Assembly (NCBI GenBank): GCA_005402585.1
Contig: BIFP01000022.1
Span: 248,001 to 312,000 of the forward strand
Reading direction: 5' to 3'
Origin: Micromonosporaceae bacterium KJ-029
GTDB lineage: Bacteria > Actinomycetota > Actinomycetes > Mycobacteriales > Micromonosporaceae
Length of the DNA: 64,000 nt
The notes under the pieces were generated by a model, which was not told the origin of the DNA, ran no database searches, and saw nothing but the letters and a program-made list of their open reading frames with translations. Of the stretch, positions 55,720 to 64,000 are shown piece by piece; positions within the stretch are counted from its first letter, which is position 1; each line of letters starts with the position of its first letter. The translations under genes and the position numbers were made by a program.

Positions 55720-56688
55720 TCAGACCCCCATCTCGGCCTCGTACGCCCGGCGCAGCCGCAGCGTCACCGACGGGGCGAGGCAGATATGCCAGGCCTGCCC
55801 CTCGTCGACCACGTTGATCTCGCCAGTTCGCTGCCGGGTCAGCAGGAGCCCGGCCAGGATGTCCCGCACGCCGAAGCGGCGGTACCAGTCCATCTCGACG
55901 TCCGCCGCCCAGCCGAGGCAGTGGCCGCTGGGCAGCATCGCGGCGTACCCGAGTCGACGCAACCGGTACTGGTGCTCGGCACTGCGGACCAGGCTGGTCA
56001 CCCAGAGCTGCGGTGTGCCGGCCGGGGTGACGGCGGCGAACTCGCGGCCGATGTCGTTGAGCAGGGCGACCACCTCACGGCGGGCCCGGCGGAACAGCAG
56101 CCCGGCCGTGCGGGGCGTGGCGCCCGGCAGCACCCGCCGGCGCAGCGCCCGTACGCCCCGGCCGACGACCGTCCGGGGTTGCTCGGTGTAGCGGAACCGC
56201 AGCAGGTCACGGCGTCGCAGCCACTCCAGGTCGACCAGCTCGGTGCTGTGGTTGACCTCGGGGTCGGTGACGAAGGTGCTCGCGTCGCGCCACCACATCA
56301 GGTCGATGCGGGACAGCAGGTAGATCCGCACGAGCGCGGCAAGGTCGGCGGCGGAGCTACGCGCGTTGGGCTGGTACCGGGCGATCTCCAGCAGCAGGGT
56401 CTCGCGGGCACCGATCAGCCCCTGCGCGGTGGCGTCGAGCACCGCGGCGATGGCGGGTTCCCGCAGTCGCTGGTCGATCAGCACCTGGCGGGCCTTCGTA
56501 CTGCTCGCCCCGGCGAGGGCGCCCACCTCGACCAGCAACTCGGCCACCGCGGCGCGGTACGCCTCCAGGTCGGGTTGGACGGCAGGGGCGCGGCGCGACA
56601 GCCTGGAGGGGGCGCGGCGGCGGGCCGGTGCGGCGTACGGGACGGGAGGATCCGACTGCTGTCTCTGGCTGCGGCTGGGCACACGCAT
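55720..56688 (-). CDS. M15-like (DUF5715-type) zinc peptidase-like protein
   Basis: 322 aa from ATG at 56688, 7-8 bases after GAGAGGA. The C-terminal part has SGHCLGWAADVEMDWYRRFG, matching the S-x-H-x-x-G-x-A-x-D zinc motif of M15 D-Ala-D-Ala peptidases, and a later AWHICL with the third His. The N-terminal 170 residues are helical (LEAYRAAVAELLVEVGALAG) and have no signal peptide, so it may be cytoplasmic or anchored by partners. It could trim peptide or amino-acid conjugates rather than peptidoglycan. The truncated amidotransferase stub that follows suggests an older two-gene unit. Confidence 0.7.
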   Translation of the reverse strand: MRVPSRSQRQQSDPPVPYAAPARRRAPSRLSRRAPAVQPDLEAYRAAVAELLVEVGALAGASSTKARQVLIDQRLREPAIAAVLDATAQGLIGARETLLLEIARYQPNARSSAADLAALVRIYLLSRIDLMWWRDASTFVTDPEVNHSTELVDLEWLRRRDLLRFRYTEQPRTVVGRGVRALRRRVLPGATPRTAGLLFRRARREVVALLNDIGREFAAVTPAGTPQLWVTSLVRSAEHQYRLRRLGYAAMLPSGHCLGWAADVEMDWYRRFGVRDILAGLLLTRQRTGEINVVDEGQAWHICLAPSVTLRLRRAYEAEMGV

Positions 56689-56928
56689 GGTCGGGTCCTC
56701 TCTCCCGTCACAACATCACGGCGTACGTCACCCTCAGCGGCACCGTAATCACCTTTTGCGGGAGAAGTCCGAACAATCCTCCTATCTACTCCACAAGAAG
56801 TCAGGACGGGTCTCAGCACTGCTAACCGGCCCTCTTACGGACAAGCGGGCTCAGCCGCCACACCCGGCGGCACGACAATGCCGGTGGCTAGGTCCAGTTG
56901 CGGACGGCCGGCTGTACGCCGCCGTCGT

Positions 56929-57552
56929 TCACAACCAGCCGTACTCGCGCGCGACGCGTACCGCCTCGGCCCGGCTGCCGACGCCCAGCTTCTGAACTGC
57001 GAGGGCGAGGTAGTTGCGGACCGTGCCGCTGGACAGATGCGCCCGGCGGGCGATCGAGGCGACCGGCGACCCGTCCTCGGCCAGCCGCAGCGTCTCCAGC
57101 TCGCGCGGGGTCAGCGGGCAGGGCGGGATGGTGAGCGCGTCGGCCGCGAGCGCCGGGTCGACGTACCGGCCGCCAGCGTGCACCCGGCGGATCACGTCGG
57201 CCAGCGCGCCGCCCGGGGCGCCCTTGGGCAGGTAACCGCGGGCGCCGGCACCCAGGGCTCGGGCCAGGTGCGCGGGATGCGCCTGGCCGGTGAGGATGAC
57301 CACCGCGCACCCCGGCAGCGCCCGGGCCAGTTCGTGGGCGACGGCGAACCCGTCCCGCCGGGGCATGGCCAGGTCGATCACCGCGACGTCGGGCCGGTGC
57401 GCGAGGGCGGCGGCGACCGCCTCGTCGCCGTCGGCCGCCTGCGCGACGACCGCCAGGTCCCCCTCGAGGTCCAGCAGGGCGGCGAGGGCGGTACGGATCA
57501 ACTCCTCGTCGTCGGCGAGCAGGACGCGGATCGCGCCGGGTTGGGCGGTCAT
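56929..57552 (-). CDS. NarL/LuxR-family response regulator 2
   Basis: 207 aa. Receiver: LLADDEELIRTALAALLDLE, phospho-Asp in VAVIDLAMPRRDG, Thr in VVILTGQAHP and Lys in GYLPKGAPGG. DNA-binding: PLTPRELETLRLAEDG, then HLSSGTVRNYLALAVQKLGV. The second HTH helix has RNYL where most have KTHL, as in the DesR type. It overlaps the kinase gene by 4 bases. The divergent membrane protein at 58831 is the likely target by position, similar to DesK/DesR arrangements that control membrane proteins. Confidence 0.93.
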   Translation of the reverse strand: MTAQPGAIRVLLADDEELIRTALAALLDLEGDLAVVAQAADGDEAVAAALAHRPDVAVIDLAMPRRDGFAVAHELARALPGCAVVILTGQAHPAHLARALGAGARGYLPKGAPGGALADVIRRVHAGGRYVDPALAADALTIPPCPLTPRELETLRLAEDGSPVASIARRAHLSSGTVRNYLALAVQKLGVGSRAEAVRVAREYGWL

Positions 57553-58706
57553 GCGGTGGTCGGTACGGTCGCCTCGACGGTGAACACCCCGTCGGCGTGG
57601 CTGGTGCGCAACCGCCCGCCGGCGGCGGCGAGGCGGTCGGCCAGGCCACGCAGGCCGTGGCTGTGCCGGTCCGGCGCCGCCGTGGCGGCCACCCCGTCGT
57701 TGGTCACGGTCATCCGCACCACGTCCTCCTCCTGGGTGATCTCGATCCGGCACCAGCCGGCCCGGCTGTGCCGCAGCACGTTGGTGCCGGCCTCGCGGAG
57801 CACGGCCGCGAGCTGGGTCGCCGCCTCCGGGGGCAGCTCGCCGGCCGGTGGCACGACCGTGCACCGCACCCCGGACGAGCGCAGCACCTCCCCCACGGCG
57901 GTGAGCTGTTCGGCGAGGTCGACCCGACGGTAGCCGTGCACGGTCCGGCGTAGCTCGGTCAGCGCGGTGGCCGCCAGGCGCTGCGCCTCGCCCGCCTCCC
58001 GGCCGGCTCGCGCCGGGTCGGCGGGCGCCAGCCGGGCCGCCAGTTCGGCCTTCAGCGCGATGACGGTCAGGTGGTGCCCGAGCAGGTCGTGCACGTCCCC
58101 GGCGAAACGCAGGCGCTCCTGCGCGGCGGCCAGCCGGGCCTGGGCCGCCCGCCCCTGCTCGGCCTGTACGAGCAGCCGCCAGAACCACACCTGGAATCCG
58201 TTCACGGCGGCGATGCCGGGGCCGACGGTGCCGGCGATCAGCAGTGACCGGCCGATCGACGCGCCGGTCGCCCCGGCCACCGCACCGGCGACCGCGAGGG
58301 CGGCGACCGCCGCCGGCAGCACCAGGCGGAACGGGGCCAGCAGCGGCACTCCGCCGACCATCGCCGCGCCCAGCCAGGCCCAGGTGGGCCAGGCGCCGAT
58401 GGCTACCGGCGCGACGAGCGGCACGCTGAGCACCGCCACGATCGCGTACCCGAGCCGCAGCCGTCGGCGGAGCCGGTGGGACCGCCCGGCCGTCACGGCC
58501 GTGCCCAGTACCAGCGCCAGTACCAGCGCGAACGCGACGATGCCGGCCGCGCCCGACGCCACCCGCCACCCGTCGGGTTCCCGGCCCAACCCGATTGCCG
58601 GCAGGAGCAGGGTGGCGACCATGCCGGAGGCGAGGGAGAACAGGGTCGCCGCCCGGGCCCGGGACAGGGTCCGGCCGCCCCCCGGCATCACCGCGTCCGC
58701 CGCCAC
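57549..58706 (-). CDS. Sensor histidine kinase 2 (HisKA_3, membrane-embedded)
   Basis: About 385 aa from GTG at 58706; ATG at 58688 is an alternative, and longer frames lack protein-like sequence. Four to five helices cover residues 15-165. A cytoplasmic helix then leads to the phospho-His box FAGDVHDLLGHHLTVIALKA, and to the ATPase end HGLRGLADRLAAAGGRLRT. The N-box region is VLREAGTNVLRHSRAG. The intramembrane sensor layout and DesR-like partner suggest sensing of membrane state. It is divergent from the six-to-eight-helix protein at 58831. Confidence 0.9.
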   Translation of the reverse strand: MAADAVMPGGGRTLSRARAATLFSLASGMVATLLLPAIGLGREPDGWRVASGAAGIVAFALVLALVLGTAVTAGRSHRLRRRLRLGYAIVAVLSVPLVAPVAIGAWPTWAWLGAAMVGGVPLLAPFRLVLPAAVAALAVAGAVAGATGASIGRSLLIAGTVGPGIAAVNGFQVWFWRLLVQAEQGRAAQARLAAAQERLRFAGDVHDLLGHHLTVIALKAELAARLAPADPARAGREAGEAQRLAATALTELRRTVHGYRRVDLAEQLTAVGEVLRSSGVRCTVVPPAGELPPEAATQLAAVLREAGTNVLRHSRAGWCRIEITQEEDVVRMTVTNDGVAATAAPDRHSHGLRGLADRLAAAGGRLRTSHADGVFTVEATVPTTA

Positions 58707-58830
58707 GGTGGTCAGGGTAGAGCCCGCCGCCGCACCGGTGGAGTGCCCGGACCGACCGGGCGGAACGCCCGGCCGACCGGTGACAGCGCGCGGATGGTTC
58801 CCGCGTCCGCCCGCCACCACGCTCAGTGGC

Positions 58831-59748
58831 ATGACAGAGCTGACCCCGACCGTCCCCGCGACGGCACCTCCCGTCACCGCGCCGCCCGCCCCGACGCCCC
58901 CGGTCATGACACCGTCCGGGCGACGGGCCGGACCGGCGCGCCGCGTGCGGCTCCGACCGCTGGCCCGGCACCTGCTGGAGATGGTGCTGGCCATGGTCGC
59001 CGGCATGCTGCTGCTCGGGCCGGCGCGGGCCGCCCTGGGCGGGGCGCTCGGGCTCGCCCCGGCGTCACCCGGCGTCGGCGCGCTGCTGATGGCCACCGAC
59101 ATGAGCGTCGGCCTGGCGGTGTGGATGTGGTACCGAGGGCACTCCGGCGCCGCGATCGGCGAGATGGTCCTGGCCATGTACGCGCCGGTCCTGCTGCTGC
59201 TCGTGCCGTACCGGGCCGGGCTGCTCGACGCGGACACCCTGCTGGTCGGCGGGCATCTGCTGATGGTGCCGGCGATGGCGGCGGCGGTGCTGCGGCGCCG
59301 GTCCGAGTACGCCGGGCACCCGGCCGCCCGGCCCGCCCCACGACACCCACTGGCGCGGGTGCTGGTGCACCGCTGGCCGGCCGGGCTGGCGCTGCTGATG
59401 ACCGTCGACAGCTGGACCTCGCCCGTCCCGCTGGCCGCCTACACGCTGCTGGTCCTGCCCGCCGGATACCTGGTCATCGGCAGCGTCCGGCGGCAGTGGG
59501 GCGTACCGGGGAACCTCCGGCTCCAGCTCGCCGGCCTGGCCGGATGGTCGGCACTGGCCCTGCTCGCCGCGATCCTGGGTGGCCCGGCCGGGCAGTGGCT
59601 GGTGGCGGTCGGCTGGCTGGCCCACTCGGGGTGGGACCTGTTCCACCACCGCACCCGCCGGGTGGTGCCACGCGGCTACGCGCAGTGGTGTGGCGTGCTC
59701 GACGCCGTGCTGGGCATCACCATCATGTTGACGCTTATCAACGGCTGA
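58831..59748 (+). CDS. Polytopic membrane protein, probable target of the adjacent two-component system
   Basis: 305 aa from ATG at 58831. The first 40 residues are a Thr/Pro/Ala-rich cytoplasmic tail. Seven to eight helices follow, including LLEMVLAMVAGMLLLGPARA, IGEMVLAMYAPVLLLLVPYR and WLVAVGWLAHSGWDLFHHRT. The WLAHSGWDLFHHRT segment carries a His cluster that could bind a metal or heme. No family is recognised with certainty. Divergent transcription from the kinase gene with 124 bases between suggests control by that regulator. The next gene (helicase) is 90 bases further and independent. Confidence 0.75.
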   Translation: MTELTPTVPATAPPVTAPPAPTPPVMTPSGRRAGPARRVRLRPLARHLLEMVLAMVAGMLLLGPARAALGGALGLAPASPGVGALLMATDMSVGLAVWMWYRGHSGAAIGEMVLAMYAPVLLLLVPYRAGLLDADTLLVGGHLLMVPAMAAAVLRRRSEYAGHPAARPAPRHPLARVLVHRWPAGLALLMTVDSWTSPVPLAAYTLLVLPAGYLVIGSVRRQWGVPGNLRLQLAGLAGWSALALLAAILGGPAGQWLVAVGWLAHSGWDLFHHRTRRVVPRGYAQWCGVLDAVLGITIMLTLING

Positions 59749-59838
59749 CGAAGCCCCACCGGCCCCGGCGGCGGGCCGGCGGGGCGCGTTCCGGTGGTCG
59801 CCGCAGCGGGCGGTGGGGCGTGATGAAAGGCTTGACCC

Positions 59839-61536
59839 ATGAGTTCCACGCCCGTACTGCCCGACCCGTCCACCGACCAGCCCGCCTTCGCGGACCTCGG
59901 GCTGCGGCCCGAACTGCTCGCCTCGCTCGCCGCACTCGGCTACGAGGAGCCCACGCCGATCCAGCGGGAGGCGATCCCTCCGCTGCTGACCGGCCGGGAC
60001 CTGCTCGGGCAGGCGGCCACGGGCACGGGCAAGACGGCGGCGTTCGCGCTGCCGCTGTTGCAGCGGATGCCGGACGACCGGCCGGGCGGGGACCCCCACG
60101 CTCTGGTGCTGGTCCCGACCCGGGAACTCGCGGTGCAGGTGTCCGAGGCGTTCCACCGCTACGGCAAGGACCTCGGCGCGCGGGTGCTGCCGATCTACGG
60201 CGGGCAGCCGATCGGCCGGCAGCTGCGGGCGCTGGACGCCGGCGTGGACGTCGTGGTGGCCACCCCCGGCCGGGCGCTGGACCACATCGCCCGGGGCACG
60301 TTGCGGCTGGGCAACCTGACCACGGTGGTGCTCGACGAGGCCGACGAGATGCTCGACATGGGCTTCGCCGAGGACATCGACGCGATCCTGGAGCACGCCC
60401 CCGAGCAGCGGCAGACGGTGCTGTTCTCGGCGACCATGCCGGCCCGGATCGAGGGGATGGCCCGGGCGCACCTGACCGACCCGGTACGCATCCTCATCGC
60501 CCGGGAGCAGCCGGTGGCCGGCGAGGCTCCTCGGGTGCGGCAGAGCGCGTACCTGGTGGCGCGGGCGCACAAGCCGGCGGCGCTGGGCCGGGTGCTGGAC
60601 GTCGAGTCACCCACTGCGGCGATCGTCTTCTGCCGCAGCCGCGAGGAGGTCGACCGGCTCACCGAGACCATGAACGGTCGCGGCTACCGGGCCGAGGCGC
60701 TGCACGGCGGGATGAGCCAGGAACAGCGCGACCGGGTGATGGGCCGGCTGCGGGCCGGCACCGCCGACCTGCTGGTGGCCACCGACGTGGCGGCCCGCGG
60801 GCTGGACGTCGAACAGCTCAGCCACGTGGTCAACTACGACGTGCCGTCGGCGCCGGAGTCGTACGTGCACCGCATCGGCCGGGTGGGCCGGGCCGGCCGG
60901 GAGGGGGTGGCGATCACCCTGGCCGAGCCCCGGGAACACCGGATGCTCAAGACCATCGAACGGGTCACCGGGCAGCGGATCACGATCGACAAGATCCCCA
61001 CTGTGGCCGACCTGCGTACCCGTCGGCTCGAACTGACCCAGGCCGCGTTGCGGGAGAGCCTGCTGGAGGACGACCTGGAGCCGTTCCGGGTCATCGTCGA
61101 GACGCTCAGCGACGAGTTCGACCTGATGGAGGTGGCGCTCGCCGCGGTGAAGCTGGCCCATGAGGCGACCCTGCCCGGCTCCGACGAGGCCGAGGAGGAG
61201 ATCCCGCAGGTCTCGGTCCGCCCGCCCCGGGAGACCCGGCCGGGGTACGAGGCCCGGGCCGAGCGCCGGCCGGCGCGCCCCCGCACCAGCGGCACCATCC
61301 AGGTCTTCGTCGGCCTGGGCCGGCGCGCCGGGGTGCGCCCGCAGGACCTGGTCGGCGCGATCACCGGGGAGACCCGGGTGCGGGGTCGGGACATCGGCTC
61401 GATCGAGATCGCCGACCGGTTCTCCCTGATCGAGGTGCCCTTCGCCGTCGCCGACGAGGTGATCGCCGGGCTACGCAACAGCACGATCAAGGGCCGCAAG
61501 GCCACCGTCCGCCGCGACCGCGACGACCGCCGCTGA
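59839..61536 (+). CDS. deaD: DEAD-box RNA helicase with DbpA-type RNA-binding domain
   Basis: 565 aa. Helicase motifs in order: Q-motif PTPIQREAIPPLL, I AATGTGKTAAF, Ia VPTRELAVQ, II VLDEADEMLDMGF, III FSATMP, V ATDVAARGLDVEQ and VI HRIGRVGRAGREG. The C-terminal 90 residues (IQVFVGLGRRAGVRPQDLVG, IGSIEIADRFSLIEVPF) are a DbpA/CsdA RNA-binding domain. It remodels structured RNA, for example ribosome intermediates or mRNA at low temperature. AAAGG lies 8 bases before ATG 59839. Gene symbol by domain architecture only. Confidence 0.94.
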   Translation: MSSTPVLPDPSTDQPAFADLGLRPELLASLAALGYEEPTPIQREAIPPLLTGRDLLGQAATGTGKTAAFALPLLQRMPDDRPGGDPHALVLVPTRELAVQVSEAFHRYGKDLGARVLPIYGGQPIGRQLRALDAGVDVVVATPGRALDHIARGTLRLGNLTTVVLDEADEMLDMGFAEDIDAILEHAPEQRQTVLFSATMPARIEGMARAHLTDPVRILIAREQPVAGEAPRVRQSAYLVARAHKPAALGRVLDVESPTAAIVFCRSREEVDRLTETMNGRGYRAEALHGGMSQEQRDRVMGRLRAGTADLLVATDVAARGLDVEQLSHVVNYDVPSAPESYVHRIGRVGRAGREGVAITLAEPREHRMLKTIERVTGQRITIDKIPTVADLRTRRLELTQAALRESLLEDDLEPFRVIVETLSDEFDLMEVALAAVKLAHEATLPGSDEAEEEIPQVSVRPPRETRPGYEARAERRPARPRTSGTIQVFVGLGRRAGVRPQDLVGAITGETRVRGRDIGSIEIADRFSLIEVPFAVADEVIAGLRNSTIKGRKATVRRDRDDRR

Positions 61537-61915
61537 GGGGTAAGAAAGAGGACCTACCGCCACCCGGCGTGTTGACGTCATACGTTATACGGATTACCTT
61601 CCGGGGTAACTCTCTGCCAAAACGGCCGCATAGCGGGCCCATCCGGAAGAGTGAAGGCGATGAAGCAGCGCGCTGCCGGCCATCGGCATCCACCGGTTGA
61701 GCAAGGCACCCGTCGGCACGGCCTCGACACCCCGCGGTACGTCAACCGGGGGCGCCATGACTTCAAGCCGATCGGCCGAACCCCGACATTGTGTGGCGCG
61801 CGCACGCGGCCTGCCCACGACGATCCGGCGACTGCTGCCGTCCACCGGAGCACGCGCACCTGCGCGACCCGGACGCTGGCCTGATCGAGATCTCGCCAAT
61901 CGCGTACGGCTTGTG
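61537..61915. promoter_or_regulatory. Intergenic region upstream of ECF sigma-ZAS gene
   Basis: A 379-base gap. Segment 61570-61615 is AT-richer and contains TTGACG at 61572, the palindrome TGACGTCA (61573-61580) and CATACGTTATACGG, the best promoter candidate. The rest has open frames without convincing starts. No RNA or repeat recognised. Confidence 0.45.
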
Positions 61916-62818
61916 ATGCCAGCCAGCAGGATCGACGAAACGAGACTGGTCGTCGCCGCGCAGGCGGGCGACCCGCAGGCGCTGGACGAACTCGCCGAGG
62001 CCTACCTGCCGCTCGTGTACACCCTCGTGCGCCGGGCACTGGGCGAACTTCCGGACGCCGACGACGTCGTGCAGGAGACGATGCTGCGCGCCCTGCGCGA
62101 GCTGCGGACGCTGCGCACTCCGGCGAGCTTCCGGCCATGGCTGGTGGCAATAGCGACACGCCAGGTCAGCACGCACCTGCACCGGCGGAAGGTGGACGCC
62201 GGACGGACCACGACCCTCGATGAGGTGACCGATACGCCGAGCGCCGACGCGGAACGCTGGGCCCTGCTCCGGGTGGAGCTGTCCGACCGCCGCCGGCAGG
62301 TGGTACGCGCCAGCCACTGGCTCGACCCGGACGATCGCGCCCTGCTGGCGCTGTGGTGGCTGGAGACCGCCGGCCAGCTGACCAGGACCGAGCTGGCGGC
62401 GGCGCTGGGAGCGAGCGTGGCCCACACGGGTGTACGCGTCCAGCGGATGCGCCACCAGTTGAAGCGGTGCCAGTCGCTGGTCGACGCGCTGGACGCTCGT
62501 CCCCGGTGCCCGCAGCTCGACGCCGCGCTGGCCAATTGGGACGGTGACCCGAATCCCCTCTGGCGCAAGCGCTTCGCGCGGCACACCCGAGCCTGTTCGG
62601 TCTGCATCCGCACGGCCAAGGGACCGGTTCCCCTCGATCGGCTGATCACCGACCTCGCGCTGCTCCCCGCCCGCCTGGCGCTGTCGGCCGCGGTTCTCCG
62701 CGTGGGCGCACTCGCTGTGACGGCAGCGGGCGCCACGTCGATGGTCGCACTGTCGGGCACGGCCGGCTCCGCAGCAGCCACCGGCGTCAGGGCCGGACTC
62801 CTCGACCGACTCGCCTGA
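61916..62818 (+). CDS. ECF sigma factor with fused C-terminal zinc/membrane domain
   Basis: 300 aa from ATG at 61916; GTG 61913 is adjacent. Region 2: LVVAAQAGDPQALDELAEAY, DADDVVQETMLRALRELR. Region 4: LLALWWLETAGQLTRTELAA, ALGASVAHTGVRVQRMRHQL. A third domain follows: RPRCPQLDAALANWDGD, then RFARHTRACSVC with H-x3-C-x2-C as in ZAS anti-sigma factors, and one hydrophobic helix (LSAAVLRVGALAVTAAGATS). Sigma and likely anti-sigma functions are thus in one polypeptide anchored to the membrane. A redox or wall signal may release it. No separate anti-sigma is nearby. Confidence 0.83.
   Translation: MPASRIDETRLVVAAQAGDPQALDELAEAYLPLVYTLVRRALGELPDADDVVQETMLRALRELRTLRTPASFRPWLVAIATRQVSTHLHRRKVDAGRTTTLDEVTDTPSADAERWALLRVELSDRRRQVVRASHWLDPDDRALLALWWLETAGQLTRTELAAALGASVAHTGVRVQRMRHQLKRCQSLVDALDARPRCPQLDAALANWDGDPNPLWRKRFARHTRACSVCIRTAKGPVPLDRLITDLALLPARLALSAAVLRVGALAVTAAGATSMVALSGTAGSAAATGVRAGLLDRLA

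Positions 62819-64000
<1,182 letters not shown>

Overview
The window is very GC-rich DNA with dense genes on both strands and strong G/C bias at third codon positions. It looks like a chromosomal stretch of a filamentous actinomycete, most likely Micromonosporaceae (Micromonospora-like). Supporting content: an actinobacterial ergothioneine cluster, many secreted and Hanks-kinase proteins, DUF2267 and DUF2795 proteins, a Mo-oxidoreductase/ferredoxin-reductase pair and a GH10 xylanase. This assignment is inference. I found no tRNA or rRNA gene, CRISPR array, transposase, integrase or phage gene.

Layout. 0-9 kb: truncated secreted M14 carboxypeptidase, fasciclin lipoprotein, citrate synthase, then an envelope-type operon (49-aa membrane protein, kinase-like/methyltransferase fusion, membrane sulfatase). 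9-18 kb: an AraC regulator bracketed by inverted 55-bp repeats, an OmpR-type two-component system, a soluble Ser/Thr kinase, an OsmC protein lacking one cysteine, a secreted lysozyme-like protein, a CheY-like regulator, a STAS protein, and an ArsR-SRPBCC operon whose operators overlap a leaderless promoter. 18-29 kb: a DUF2267 fusion with a degenerate pterin-dehydratase domain, NDH-2, a Mo-oxidoreductase operon, TerC behind a manganese riboswitch, a racemase-type CoA enzyme, small stress-type proteins, pirin and glutamate dehydrogenase.

29-38 kb: a surface-polysaccharide region (LPXTG protein, DUF4012 protein, glycosyltransferase, tyrosine phosphatase, Wzz/BY-kinase), then NhaA and a GDT1/UPF0016 cation transporter behind a second manganese riboswitch. 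38-42 kb: egtABCD for ergothioneine, with no egtE. 42-53 kb: ECF sigma and its membrane partner, a receptor Ser/Thr kinase, a UDP-sugar dehydrogenase, and a NarL-type two-component system next to a MacB-like ABC exporter. 53-64 kb: an anion/Na+ permease, a membrane protein with a winged-helix regulator, an M15-like protein followed by a truncated glutamine-amidotransferase stub, a second NarL-type system, a DEAD-box helicase, an ECF sigma with a built-in zinc anti-sigma-like domain, and a 3'-truncated xylanase behind a LacI-type operator.

How it fits together. Two proteins of known Mn2+-export families carry separate yybP-ykoY-like leaders, suggesting coordinated manganese homeostasis. Several regulators sit beside their probable operators (ArsR, winged helix, NarL). 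Long perfect hairpins punctuate convergent gene ends. Four intergenic palindromes look like repeated extragenic elements. Starts were chosen from Shine-Dalgarno sequences, family alignment from memory and overlaps; ambiguous ones are flagged.
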